DNA of 64,000 nt, taken from assembly GCA_017463105.1 (NCBI GenBank), contig JAFTPU010000012.1:93022-157021 (forward strand), in the 5' to 3' direction. Below are positions 6,323 to 14,942 of the stretch, in pieces; the first letter of the stretch is position 1; each line of letters starts with the position of its first letter. The notes below the pieces were generated by a model, which was not told where the DNA came from, made no database searches, and worked only from the letters and a program-made list of their open reading frames with translations. Both the position numbers and the translations under genes were made by a program. Source of the stretch: Clostridia bacterium (GTDB lineage: Bacteria > Bacillota > Clostridia > Christensenellales > Borkfalkiaceae).

Positions 6323-7020
6323 TTAAGGACGAAAATTATTATACGGTGCAAGGCTGGATGCGAAACCGTCTGCACCTAAAAGGCAACGATTTGCACGTTT
6401 ACGCAATGCTATATTCCTTTTCGCAAGACGGACAATCGGAATTTCGCGGGTCCCTCGATTATATGTCGGAGTTTACCGGTGGAAGCGAGCGAAATATAAG
6501 GCGTAGCTTAAACCGTCTTGAAGAAAATGGGTTAATAGAAAAGGTTGTTTATAATGAAAAAACAGGTAAAACAAACGGATTTAAATGTGTCTCCATAGAC
6601 GACCTAAAAGTGATAGTAAATTGGGGCGGACAAAATGTCCACCCCCCGTTGGACAAAATGTCTGCCCCCGTTGGACAAAATGTCCGCCCCATACCTTATA
6701 ATAATATCTACAATAAAGTAGGTATAACAGTAAGAAAGAAAGAAATTGAAAAAAAGAATAACAAGCAACAGGCGCGCGCGCCTGCGCATGAGGGGAAATC
6801 TCACGAGGAAATTATGATGGAATGGGGTGTCCCAAAGCCGTTACGGCACGAGCTTGGATTATGGCTTACGTCCTGTTATAACAAAGGGCATTTGGTGTTG
6901 AACGAAGTCTTTGAGGATTTGCTCGGCAACCTGTACGATAAATACGGAAACGACTTTAACGCAATGCGCGAAGTAGTGCGAAATGCCACGGAAAGCGGTT
7001 ACGTGCGTATCGTGGTGTAG
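6319..7020 (+). CDS. Phage replication initiator / replisome organiser with internal origin
   Basis: A 233-aa protein whose N-terminal part (about 1-100) is a winged helix of the phage replisome-organiser type (LHVYAMLYSF, FTGGSERNIRRSLNRLEENGLIE). A linker at 104-125 encodes repeated GQNV(H/R)P, produced by three iterons in the DNA. The C-terminal 150-233 may contact the helicase loader. A bipartite protein with origin DNA in the middle of its gene parallels lambda O. No separate helicase or loader gene follows, so host proteins may be used. DNA-binding function is likely; the specific family is inferred. Confidence 0.75.
   Translation: MIKDENYYTVQGWMRNRLHLKGNDLHVYAMLYSFSQDGQSEFRGSLDYMSEFTGGSERNIRRSLNRLEENGLIEKVVYNEKTGKTNGFKCVSIDDLKVIVNWGGQNVHPPLDKMSAPVGQNVRPIPYNNIYNKVGITVRKKEIEKKNNKQQARAPAHEGKSHEEIMMEWGVPKPLRHELGLWLTSCYNKGHLVLNEVFEDLLGNLYDKYGNDFNAMREVVRNATESGYVRIVV
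6628..6750. other. Candidate phage replication origin: three iterons plus AT-rich tract
   Basis: GGACAAAATGTCC occurs at 6628-6640 and 6673-6685, with a one-base variant (final C to T) at 6651-6663. Each is a 5-3-5 palindrome, 22-23 bp apart, separated by C-rich spacers. An AT-rich, purine-skewed stretch from 6690 to about 6750 follows and could be the unwinding element. Confidence 0.7.
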
Positions 7021-7029
7021 GGAGGCATT

Positions 7030-7437
7030 ATGGATTTTAAACTCAATTTTCAAGCAGTAATATTTCCTATCCCTCAAATTGTAGCAACCTGTGGATCGTG
7101 TGGGGCGGAGCTCGCACGGCGGAATTATTCGGGGTATCACGATTATAATCAGCAAAAATCGAATTTAAGGAAGCAAATTGCTCGGTGTACATATTGTCAG
7201 CCGACGGCAGAGCGGGCGGCGGAGAAGGGAAATGCTCCAAAGTGGCAAAGAGAGCCGAACGGCGATTGGATTGCGAAAGCATTAAACGGCGACTTCCTGA
7301 TTTGGCGATACGGAAATTCTTTCAAATGGCGGTATAGAGGGTATGGAAAACAAGCCCCGGGTGTAATCGGTTTTTCCAAAACGATAGATGGAGCAAAGCA
7401 AGCGTGCGAAAAGCACAAGCAATGGCGAGGGGTATAG
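7030..7437 (+). CDS. Hypothetical phage protein with CxxC pairs
   Basis: A 135-aa protein with CGSC (residues 21-24) and CTYC (53-56), a likely structural zinc knuckle in the N-terminal half. The C-terminal half (DWIAKALNGDFLIWRYGNSF) is aromatic-rich and looks like a small beta domain. Start after GGGAGG. It belongs to the early operon; function unknown. Confidence 0.65.
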   Translation: MDFKLNFQAVIFPIPQIVATCGSCGAELARRNYSGYHDYNQQKSNLRKQIARCTYCQPTAERAAEKGNAPKWQREPNGDWIAKALNGDFLIWRYGNSFKWRYRGYGKQAPGVIGFSKTIDGAKQACEKHKQWRGV

Positions 7438-7620
7438 ATGAGCGGACGGTTTTGTAAAAATTATAAGCGTTGCTCGATACAAGAGATGGGCCCGTGCGAT
7501 CTTTGGGAATGCTGTCCCGTTTTTAAGGAAGTAAGCGTGGTAGAGAAAATTCTCGAAGTAAGGTGTGCGGCGGAAAAAGAAAAATTGCAGTCAACCGCAA
7601 AAAATAAAAATAAGGTGTAA
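7438..7620 (+). CDS. Cys-rich small phage protein
   Basis: A 60-aa protein with six cysteines in the first 27 residues (FCKNYKRC, CDLWECC), plausibly metal binding. The last codons are made of the dispersed palindrome, read as LQSTAKN. It starts directly after the previous stop. Function unknown. Confidence 0.55.
   Translation: MSGRFCKNYKRCSIQEMGPCDLWECCPVFKEVSVVEKILEVRCAAEKEKLQSTAKNKNKV
7585..7600. repeat. Dispersed palindrome, copy 2
   Basis: TTGCAGTCAACCGCAA followed by six A; one arm has a single change. It lies in frame near the 3' end of the Cys-rich gene. Confidence 0.7.
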
Positions 7621-7632
7621 AGGAGAAACACA

Positions 7633-8659
7633 ATGGTAAACAACACTCAATTAGATCAGCTTATGCTGACGGACAGCGGAGAACTCACTTTAAAGCAAAA
7701 GCAATTTGTAGATTTACATAAACAGATTTGCTACAATGCGCAAGCAACGGCGGAAAGCTTCGTAAGCTTCGTGCAGAACGTTCGCAAAATGAAAGACGAA
7801 CAGCTGTATTTGGCGGCGGGATATTCGGCATTTGAAGAATATACCGAGAATGCGTTACATATCAAGCAAAGACAGGCGTACTATTACGTGTCTATTGCAG
7901 AGAGGCTTCCCGAAAGCTTCGTGCGGGGAAACGCATCGCTTGGCGTGACAAAGCTGTCCCTTTTGACGACCGTGGACGAATCGGAACGGCAGGAATTGAT
8001 GGAGCGTATCAATCTTGAAGAAGCCTCTTCCCGTGAAATTTCGGCAGAAATCAAAGCTTTGAAAGCCGAGCGTGACGAAGCGCAAAAGCAATTATCTATT
8101 ACGACGGACGAGCTTGCGACGGCACAAAAACGAGAAGAAGGCATTAAGTGAAAAATATTCGGAAGCCTTGACGACGGCAAAGGGGCTTGCAAAGGAAAAC
8201 AAGGTTTTGGAAGCCAAGCTGGAAGACGCGCAAAAGGCGGCGGGAACTCCCGAGGTGGTGTATCAGCCTGACATGCAAACGGTAGCAGATTTGCAGGCGG
8301 CACAAAAACGAAACCAAGAATTAGAGGAAGAGGATAGCAAAAAAGCGGCTCGAATATCCGAGCTGGAAGAAAAGCTGAAAGCCAAGAAAGAGAAGGACGA
8401 GAAAAAGAAATCCTTGGAATTAGAGGCGGCGGAGCGGAAGCTGAAAGAGATGGCGGCGGAGCTGGAAGAAGCCAAAGCTAAGAAAACCACAATTACAGAC
8501 GATTCGCTTTTGACGTTCAAGGTCAAATTCGGTGACCTGCAACGCTTAGGTAGTGAAATTCAAGCTATTATCGACGCATCGGATAAAGAAACCGCGGACA
8601 AGCTTCGCAATGCTATGCGCGCGGTTATGACGAAATGGCAGGAGGGTATGAAGTTATGA
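7633..8659 (+). pseudogene. DUF3102/ParB-like coiled-coil phage protein, frameshifted near 8145
   Basis: The 5' part (7633-8151, 172 aa) has a ParB-like/DUF3102-type helical domain (YSAFEEYTENAL, IKQRQAYYYVSIAERL). The continuing coiled coil lies in the +1 frame to 8659. Both parts together measure 1027 nt, exactly one base more than a multiple of three. Dropping one G at about 8145 joins AQKREE to ALSEKYSEALTTAK and gives a natural protein of about 341 aa. It is either one broken gene, a sequence error, or less likely a programmed +1 shift. DUF3102-type proteins accompany phage and plasmid replication; the precise role is unknown. Confidence 0.7.
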
Positions 8660-9009
8660 ACGGTAAGGCATTTATCCGCATGATGCGCGAGGATATAGAA
8701 ACGCATAAAAACAAAGCTGTGCTTTCGAGCGTCGTAGACGTCATGGAATACGTGATCAATCAACATCCCGATTGTGAAATCGACCCCCACAAAAACGCCG
8801 AGGATTGTTATACCGCTATCTTTGAGGAGGTAAGAGTGAATACGGCGCAAAAAGAAGGCACGACGTATTGCTGTTCTACTCCGTCTATGTCGATTGAGGC
8901 GGTAAGTAAATATTTAGGTCTTATGAAGAGAACGGATAAGGAACAGCCAAAAGCTGTTCCGACGGCGACGGCGGGCGGCGGAGAAATCGCATTGGAAGAT
9001 TTCTTGTGA
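8656..9009 (+). CDS. Hypothetical phage protein (PcfK-like position)
   Basis: A 117-aa protein chosen to start at ATG 8656, which overlaps the preceding stop as ATGA with AGGAGGG upstream. The N-terminal two thirds is helical (KAFIRMMREDIETHKNKAVL). The tail has a low-complexity linker and an acidic end ALEDFL, reminiscent of beta-clamp-binding or SSB-like tips. It precedes a PcfJ-like gene, and PcfK-type proteins of this size often do, but similarity is weak. Confidence 0.6.
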   Translation: MNGKAFIRMMREDIETHKNKAVLSSVVDVMEYVINQHPDCEIDPHKNAEDCYTAIFEEVRVNTAQKEGTTYCCSTPSMSIEAVSKYLGLMKRTDKEQPKAVPTATAGGGEIALEDFL

Positions 9010-9019
9010 GGTAACAGTG

Positions 9020-10991
9020 ATGTGTATGTATAGTATGGGTGCTTCAAAACGCACGAAAAAATCGGTAGAAAAACAAAACAGAAAATTTCGGGACAGACAA
9101 GCTTTTGCAAAACGGGAAATTACGTATATGAGCGATAGATTGCCTGTAAAATGGGACGAGTGGGCGAACGGCTTTTTCGATAAAATTATGTTTTATGAAA
9201 AAACCGATAATAAAAAGTACAAAGGGTTTTGCGAATGCGGGGCTTGCGTTGCGCTTTCGCAAGCCCGCAGCGGAAGAAAAATTGAGTGTATAAGCTGTAA
9301 GGAAACGGTTGTATTAAAAGACTGGAAAAGAAAAACTACAATCGAGCAAAGGGATTATTTTGCATTCCTCGACCCCAAAGCTGACGCGTGGGTTCAGCGG
9401 TTATTCGTCGGATATAAGGCAAGCTATTTTGACGGCACGAATACGACGTATAAGCTCTATATGGTGGAGGAGGAACGGTGCTATTTGTATCCGGACGGAG
9501 ATAATTATCTTTTCCACGTTGCCTTTGGCGGGGAAATGGGAAAATGGTACGCTGGGTCCGGGCGCATTCATGCTAAGGGATATTGTTCTTGGCAGGTAAG
9601 CGATCAAGCTTTACATACCTATCCGTATAATTTGGAACGGATATTTCAAAATACCATTTTTCAATATTCCGCGTTTGAAATTGCCGCAAAAGTAAGTTTT
9701 GTCGATCCTGTGAGATACCTTTTGAGGGAAAGGAAAGAACCGAAGCTTGAAATGCTGTATAAACTGGGTTTGTATAAGCTGGCGGAGCAGGTTTATAACC
9801 CGAGCTGGTATGAGGATGAGATACTTGACGAATTACGAGATACAGACGCTTTAAAGAAAATCGGCATTGACCGTATGGAAGAGGTTGAAGAATGTCGGTA
9901 TTTATCATTTGACCAGTTGGTTGCGCGTAAAGAAATCAAAAGATGGAAGATAAATCCGTCGGATAGAATGGATGCGATAGAATTTATCAGGTGTTTAAAT
10001 GAAAAAAAGCGGTGCGGATTTTGAATACAGCTTCCTTTCTCGACAGGGACTGTTTAACTATTGGAAAACGCAACGCAATCAATGTACCCGATATGCAGAG
10101 GTAAGGAATTTTCTTCACGATTACACCGATTATATTTCCGACGCGCATCAATTGGGATTTAATTTAAAGGATACGAAAATTTCTAAACCGCGTGATTTTA
10201 AGAAAATGCACGATTGGGCGATGAACGAGCTTAAAATGCAAGAAACACAGGTGTACGATGCGCAGATACTCGCAGTTTATAACGCAATTCACAAGCTTTG
10301 CGAGTGGTCGGATAAAAACTACAAGGTGATAATGCCGTCCACCTCGCGGGAAATCGTGGAAGAGGGCATAAGGCAAGACCATTGTGTCGGTCGGTATTGC
10401 GAACGGGTGGCGAAAGGCGAAAGCGTAATTTTATTTGTACGCCGAGCGGATAAAACAGAAGAAAGCTGGTATACGATGGAGATTAAGCGGGATATGAATC
10501 GGCTCAATATCGTGCAATGCCGCGGATATAATAACGAAGATAAAAACGCCGAAGAGGCGGCGGAAATTGAGAAGGTCAAAGCAAAGTATACGCAATGGTT
10601 TAACCGTCGTCCCACGAACGGATATGAAAGCGAAATCATGGCAACCTACTATAAAGCGGTTCGTAAGAAAGGCGGGCGGTATATCAGTAATTTTGACAAT
10701 AAAACGGAGTATATCGTAGGGACGGAAATTTTTGCGGAAACAGAAAAAAATCCCGATAAGGCGGCGGTAAAAGGCTTGCATATTGCATCGCTTGAATTTG
10801 CACAACGGTTTGGCGATTCGTGGAAAGACGTAGCAATTTTAGAGGTACAAGTAAATATCCACGACGTGATAGTTCCCGATGCGTTGGACCAAGTCCGTGC
10901 ATCTAAATTGAAAGTTGTGCGGGAGGTCCCTTTGTCCGAGCTTGGCGAATGGGGGCAAAGACATTTAAGCAATCAGACTGCGGTGGCGTAA
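9020..10991 (+). pseudogene. PcfJ-like protein split by a frameshift in an A7 run
   Basis: The first frame (to 10024) carries a zinc ribbon (CECGACVAL and CISCKE) and the helical middle; the second frame (from 9999) carries the PcfJ signature (DHCVGRYCERVAKGESVILF). PcfJ-like proteins normally hold both parts in one chain. Removing one A from the A7 at 10000-10006 joins LNEK to SGADFEYSFLSRQ smoothly, and the total length is one base over a multiple of three. The second frame has no convincing ribosome binding site. PcfJ proteins occur on phages and conjugative plasmids; biochemical role unknown. ATG 9020 follows GAGG. Confidence 0.72.
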
Positions 10992-10998
10992 AGCCACT

Positions 10999-11014
10999 TT
11001 GCAGTCGATTGCAA
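10999..11014. repeat. Dispersed palindrome, copy 3
   Basis: TTGCAGTCGATTGCAA followed by an A run, in the 56-bp gap before the zinc-ribbon gene at 11048. Confidence 0.72.
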
Positions 11015-11047
11015 AAATCAGCATAATGGAGGATAAAAGAGAAAAAT

Positions 11048-11353
11048 ATGACGGAAACGTGCGTGTGTTGTGGCGAGGAGATTCCTGAGGGACGGCAGGT
11101 TTGTCCCACTTGCGAACAAAGGAATAAAGATAACGGTTTATCTGTTCAAGAACAGGCAGTGCAGGATTGTTTGGATTGGTTGATAGCGGAAGGCGGTGTG
11201 GATACCTGTTCGAAATGCGTCTATGTAAAAGAGGTCGGCGAGGATTGTATTTGTCGAAAAAATGAAACGGATGGAAACACGGCTTGTCGTATCGGGATAG
11301 TGGCATTTTTCGAGGAGGCGATCAATGCGGGCGGCGGAAAGAAAAGAGTTTGA
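11048..11353 (+). CDS. Small zinc-ribbon phage protein
   Basis: A 101-aa protein with an N-terminal zinc ribbon (CVCCGEEIP, then CPTCEQR) and a second Cys cluster (CSKCVYVKEVGEDCICRK). The second cluster resembles that of the gene at 11533, so the two share a module. Start after GGAGGATAAAAGAGAAAAAT. Function unknown; probably nucleic-acid or protein binding. Confidence 0.65.
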   Translation: MTETCVCCGEEIPEGRQVCPTCEQRNKDNGLSVQEQAVQDCLDWLIAEGGVDTCSKCVYVKEVGEDCICRKNETDGNTACRIGIVAFFEEAINAGGGKKRV

Positions 11354-11696
11354 GAGGCGGATCGAGATTCTCGAATGGGAAAAAGCGGAATTACATAAAA
11401 ACTACGTGAATGCTGTGAAGGATACGGTCAAAGAGTTTTGCGGGATTATGCTTTCCGACGAATGGGTCTGTTATTTCGAGGTGGAGATTGTCAAAGCAAT
11501 CGCAAAAGAATGTTACGGTGTGGAGTTGAAGTATGAACCAAAAAGAACGAAAAGACAAGGAAACACGAGATCGGATACTGATCGTCATTACAAGGACGGA
11601 GCAGCGATGTCAAGGTGCGGATTGTACCAAGTGTCAATACAGTCACTTGGGCGAGGATTGTTATCCGACGATGCTCGTGCGGGCGTTGCGGTGTAG
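11325..11696 (+). CDS. Hypothetical coiled-coil phage protein with doubtful C-terminus
   Basis: The first about 70 residues (RKEFERRIEILEWEKAELHK onwards) are a plausible helical protein, and GAGGAGG precedes the ATG. The frame then overlaps the next gene by 164 nt, and that part looks like out-of-frame translation. Either the stop was lost or the overlap is genuine. Function unknown. Confidence 0.45.
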   Translation: MRAAERKEFERRIEILEWEKAELHKNYVNAVKDTVKEFCGIMLSDEWVCYFEVEIVKAIAKECYGVELKYEPKRTKRQGNTRSDTDRHYKDGAAMSRCGLYQVSIQSLGRGLLSDDARAGVAV

Positions 11697-11748
11697 CGGT
11701 TTGGTGTTGCGGGAAGAAGCGAGCCGTTCGGCGGCGGACAAGGGGTGA
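11533..11748 (+). CDS. Small Cys-cluster phage protein
   Basis: A 71-aa protein with CQGADCTKCQYSHLGEDC, matching the Cys spacing of the C-terminal half of the protein at 11048. Start after GGAGTTGAAGT. Probable metal-binding fold; function unknown. Confidence 0.55.
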   Translation: MNQKERKDKETRDRILIVITRTEQRCQGADCTKCQYSHLGEDCYPTMLVRALRCSGLVLREEASRSAADKG

Positions 11749-11752
11749 GCGG

Positions 11753-12112
11753 ATGAAGTATAAAAAAAGAGACAAAAGCCACGTCGGTGCGGAAAACGTG
11801 TTGATTGCGCTCGTAGCGGATTATGATAATCGTCGCAGGGCGGCGGAAAAAGCCGCTCGGGCGGCGGTAAAGGGAGGAGATACGAGGACATTGACCGAAA
11901 TCGAACTCTTTACCGAAACGAATAAAACAATCGATCAATGCTTGGAATTTATAGAACCGTTCCTTCGTTCGTACATACGCGAGGATATCGGAGAGAGGAA
12001 AGGCTGGGATAAATCGCAAGCCGCACCGTTTATCGCCAAGGACGCGTATTATGCGCGCAAAAACAAAGCGATTAAAAAAATGTTGATAGCTTTTCGATTG
12101 ATTTTACGGTGA
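11753..12112 (+). CDS. Hypothetical phage protein in the position of a late-gene regulator
   Basis: A 119-aa basic, helical protein. ATG 11753 is preferred to upstream starts because GGGGTGAGCGG precedes it and the upstream part overlaps another gene. It is the last early gene, immediately before a terminator and the presumed late promoter. That is where ArpU/RinA-type activators sit in related phages, but no signature of those families is recognisable. Confidence 0.55.
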   Translation: MKYKKRDKSHVGAENVLIALVADYDNRRRAAEKAARAAVKGGDTRTLTEIELFTETNKTIDQCLEFIEPFLRSYIREDIGERKGWDKSQAAPFIAKDAYYARKNKAIKKMLIAFRLILR

Positions 12113-12121
12113 ATTTCATTG

Positions 12122-12150
12122 AAAAAAGGCAGGGAAAACCTGTCTTTTTT
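12122..12150 (+). terminator. Rho-independent terminator of the early operon
   Basis: AAAAAAGGCAGG, loop GAAAA, CCTGTCTTTTTT: 12-bp stem with one wobble ending in T6, directly after the last early gene. Confidence 0.8.
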
Positions 12151-12192
12151 CTTGCTCGAAAAGAAAAGTAGGAAAATTTCGCAAATATTCTG

Positions 12193-12221
12193 TGTTATAA
12201 TCCTTTATACAAAGTATAAGG
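12193..12221 (+). promoter_or_regulatory. Probable late-operon promoter with palindrome
   Basis: TGTTATAAT (12193-12201) is an extended -10 box without a consensus -35, as expected of an activator-dependent late promoter. CTTTATAC AAA GTATAAGG (12203-12221) is a near-perfect palindrome at the start site. The interval 12222-12342 otherwise holds a C8 tract and no gene I can support. Confidence 0.5.
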
Positions 12222-12342
12222 GCGTGCAATACCCCCCCCTACCCCAACGAAAAAACAAAAAAAGCGGGACAAGCGCGCCAGAAGCAAATTTTTTCACTTT
12301 TCCCCTTTTCAAAAATTTTTGCTTTTCGGGGAGGAATAAGCG

Positions 12343-12675
12343 GTGCAAAAGGAAAAGAATACAAATTATCACGGACGATATAATTCATTTTATCAAAGCA
12401 AGGCGTGGCGCAAGCTTCGAACGGCGTTCTTCGCTTCCAAAAACGGTTTGTGCGAGCGATGCGCGAAAAAAGGCGTCGTTCGTCCGGGGAAAGAGGTGCA
12501 TCATATCGTTCCTATCGAAAAAAATTGGGAAAGGCGTTTTGATTGGGCAAACCTCGAACTGCTTTGTTACGAATGCCATCAGGGGAAAGAGCACGGGCGC
12601 GAAAGCGCGTTGCAAAAATTCAATGATTTTTGGGAGGAATTGAATGCCGAGAAAACCGAATCTCGATCCAACTAA
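12343..12675 (+). CDS. HNH endonuclease
   Basis: A 110-aa HNH nuclease, the small protein that partners terminase in many HK97-type phages and is needed for specific cos or pac cleavage. Motifs: CERC near 37-40, VHHIVP near 52-57, NLELLCYECH near 71-80, with conserved Asn and the CxxCH end. GTG start after GGGGAGG. It overlaps TerS by 32 nt. Confidence 0.92.
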   Translation: MQKEKNTNYHGRYNSFYQSKAWRKLRTAFFASKNGLCERCAKKGVVRPGKEVHHIVPIEKNWERRFDWANLELLCYECHQGKEHGRESALQKFNDFWEELNAEKTESRSN

Positions 12676-13159
12676 AAAACCGCACCGTTCGAACGAGCAG
12701 CTAAAAAAGCGCGAGGACGAAACGCCCGTTTATCTCAAACAGGAATTTAAAGCTCCGAAAACCTTAACCAAAGAGGAAAAGAAAATTTGGAAATGGCTGG
12801 TAGGGATATTTCACGAAACGGTCAATTGCCGAGTGTCGGACGCGGACGTGCATTTAATGGAATTGTATTGTCGGGCAAAGGCGGCAACGGACGAAGCGGA
12901 CGCTGAGCTAAAAAAAGAGGGAGCGCAGCCGTTTGAACAATATCAATGCGGGTACGACGATGAGGGGAAGCCTAAATATCAGCTTAAAGCAAACCCGAAT
13001 ATCAAAAAGAGAGCAGACAATGCGGCGCTTTGCATAAAGCTGTTCGATCAGTTGGGATTGTCGCCGTTGGCGCGTGCAAAGGCGGGGCTTGCCAGCGCAA
13101 ATCAAAAGAAAAAGGCAAAAGATTCGCTTTTGGATATGATGAAGCGGACGGACGAGTAA
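12644..13159 (+). CDS. terS: Terminase small subunit, P27 family
   Basis: A 171-aa DNA-recognition subunit of the packaging motor. The N-terminus is basic and Pro-rich, the middle has the family pattern LTKEEKKIWKWLVG and VSDADVHLMELYCRA, and the tail has LGLSPLARAKAGL, the typical P27-family end. Start after GGGAGGAATTGA. It abuts TerL without a gap. Confidence 0.92.
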   Translation: MPRKPNLDPTKKPHRSNEQLKKREDETPVYLKQEFKAPKTLTKEEKKIWKWLVGIFHETVNCRVSDADVHLMELYCRAKAATDEADAELKKEGAQPFEQYQCGYDDEGKPKYQLKANPNIKKRADNAALCIKLFDQLGLSPLARAKAGLASANQKKKAKDSLLDMMKRTDE

Positions 13160-14926
13160 ATGCTTCGCTGGATAACCGATTATATCCGACACGTCGAAAA
13201 TCATCCCCAAGAATTTAACGAGGACGTCAAAAACAACGTTCGACAAATCAAAGAGCTGATATCTCGAAAGAACGTGTATTACAAGGAAGCCGACCCGTTG
13301 GCGTTTCAAGACTTCGCTCGAATGTTCCGCCATCGTGAGGGCGAATGGGCGGGCGAGCCGATTGAACTCAACCGCGAGCAGAAATATATCGTAGCTTGTA
13401 TCCTCGGTATCAAAATATACGACAAGAAAAAGGAACGGTATATCCGCTATTTTACGGAAATGGATTTATTCGTCGCCCGAAAGTGGGGCAAGGATACGTT
13501 CATCGTTCCCTTAATTGCGTATTTCGTGGGAATAGATAAAGAGCCGTCGGCACTTTGTCAGATTGTAGCGGAAAATCTGACGCAATCAAAGCGAACGTAT
13601 AAGCTTATACAAAAGAATATCGAAGACGGCGATTTAAGCGAATGGTTCGTAGAGAATAAAACGGAGAAATACATTTATTGTCCGTATACCGAGGGCGAGA
13701 TACATTACCTGTCGGGGCGTTCCAAGGGTAAAGACGGACCAAACCCCAGCGTAGGCGTTGCGAACGAGGTACACGAAATAACTTCGTTTAATCAGTATAC
13801 GGCGTTGAAAAGCGGTATGGGCGCACGCTCGCAGCCGATGATGATCGTTATCTCCTCGGCGGGTATTACGCCCGAAAGCTTGTATGAAACACTCCACGAA
13901 AGAAACAGAAAGTTTCTTAAAAAAACGAAGCTGGGCGCGAACGACAGAATATTTGCTTTGATGTTCGGTATTGACGACACGGACGATTATCGCGACGAAA
14001 CGACTTGGATTAAAGCGAACCCCGCAATGTACGAGGGCAGACCGTCGATGTCCTATCTTCGTCAACAGTTTGAAGATTGTAAAAACGACCCCGTTTTGCT
14101 AAATAACTTTATCGCAAAACAGCTGAACCGCCAAATCGGGGCAAGTATCGACTATTTCGATATGGTTGCGATAAAAAACGCAATGCGAAAGGTATTGAAA
14201 ACGGACTTCGACAACACCTACGCCGTCGGCGGCGTAGACCTTGCCGAAACAACCGACCTTTGTAACGCGACAGCGCAGATTCTTACCAAAGAGGGCAAAT
14301 TCATTTACTTGCAAGCGTACTTTATCGCAGCGGATTGCCTTGCGAGAAATTCCGCAAAAGATAAGCAGGACTATCAAAGAATGACGAATTTGGGCACGGA
14401 AAACCGCGTGACCTCGGAGCTGGTAATAATCACTCCGGGCGCGTACGTGCAAAAAGAATACGTAACCCGTTGGTTCGTAATGCTCCGCGATGAGTTTCAA
14501 ATCAATTTCTTAAAAATCGGATATGACCGTGCGCTGTCGAAAGAATGGCTTACGGATATGCAAGAGAACGGCTTTTCGCATGAAAAGGTTATTTACAACA
14601 AGGAAGATCATACGACGGAGCGGGATTACGGGATATTGACGGAAGTGGCACAAGGCGGCTGGACGCTAAGCGAGCCGATCAAGATTGTCAAATCTCTTTT
14701 CGACAGCGGGCGATTGGTCGCCGACGTGAATAATAAGCTGTTCGCCTACTGTTTTTACAATCTCAAAGTACGACAGGACACGAACAATAATCTTTCGCCG
14801 CATAAGGCGAAATCGACGGGGCATATAGACGGTGCGATCGGCGTGTTTAACAGCTTTGTGGCGTATCAGCGCGCAAAAGGTTTAAAGGAGTACATAGAGC
14901 AAATCCCGCAATATTTTGCGGTATAA
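13160..14926 (+). CDS. terL: Terminase large subunit (ATPase-nuclease)
   Basis: A 588-aa DNA-packaging motor. The Walker A-like motif ARKWGKDT is at 106-113. The Walker B position reads VGVANEVHE (about 198-206), so Asn202 stands where the usual Asp precedes catalytic Glu203. The motif III-like VISSAG follows. The RNase H-like nuclease half begins at GGVDLAETTD near 355 and ends near HIDGAIGVF. Length is normal. The Asp-to-Asn change (AAC for GAC) may weaken Mg-ATP binding. Confidence 0.95.
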   Translation: MLRWITDYIRHVENHPQEFNEDVKNNVRQIKELISRKNVYYKEADPLAFQDFARMFRHREGEWAGEPIELNREQKYIVACILGIKIYDKKKERYIRYFTEMDLFVARKWGKDTFIVPLIAYFVGIDKEPSALCQIVAENLTQSKRTYKLIQKNIEDGDLSEWFVENKTEKYIYCPYTEGEIHYLSGRSKGKDGPNPSVGVANEVHEITSFNQYTALKSGMGARSQPMMIVISSAGITPESLYETLHERNRKFLKKTKLGANDRIFALMFGIDDTDDYRDETTWIKANPAMYEGRPSMSYLRQQFEDCKNDPVLLNNFIAKQLNRQIGASIDYFDMVAIKNAMRKVLKTDFDNTYAVGGVDLAETTDLCNATAQILTKEGKFIYLQAYFIAADCLARNSAKDKQDYQRMTNLGTENRVTSELVIITPGAYVQKEYVTRWFVMLRDEFQINFLKIGYDRALSKEWLTDMQENGFSHEKVIYNKEDHTTERDYGILTEVAQGGWTLSEPIKIVKSLFDSGRLVADVNNKLFAYCFYNLKVRQDTNNNLSPHKAKSTGHIDGAIGVFNSFVAYQRAKGLKEYIEQIPQYFAV

Positions 14927-14942
14927 AGGAAGGAAACGGCAA

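Noticed and set aside
6628-6685. Short CRISPR array
   Set aside because: Three 13-bp palindromes with 9-10 bp C-rich spacers inside a coding gene; spacers far too short and no cas genes.
12119-12643. 174-codon open frame over the late promoter and HNH gene
   Set aside because: It begins in a terminator, runs through the promoter region and is out of frame with the well-supported HNH nuclease.
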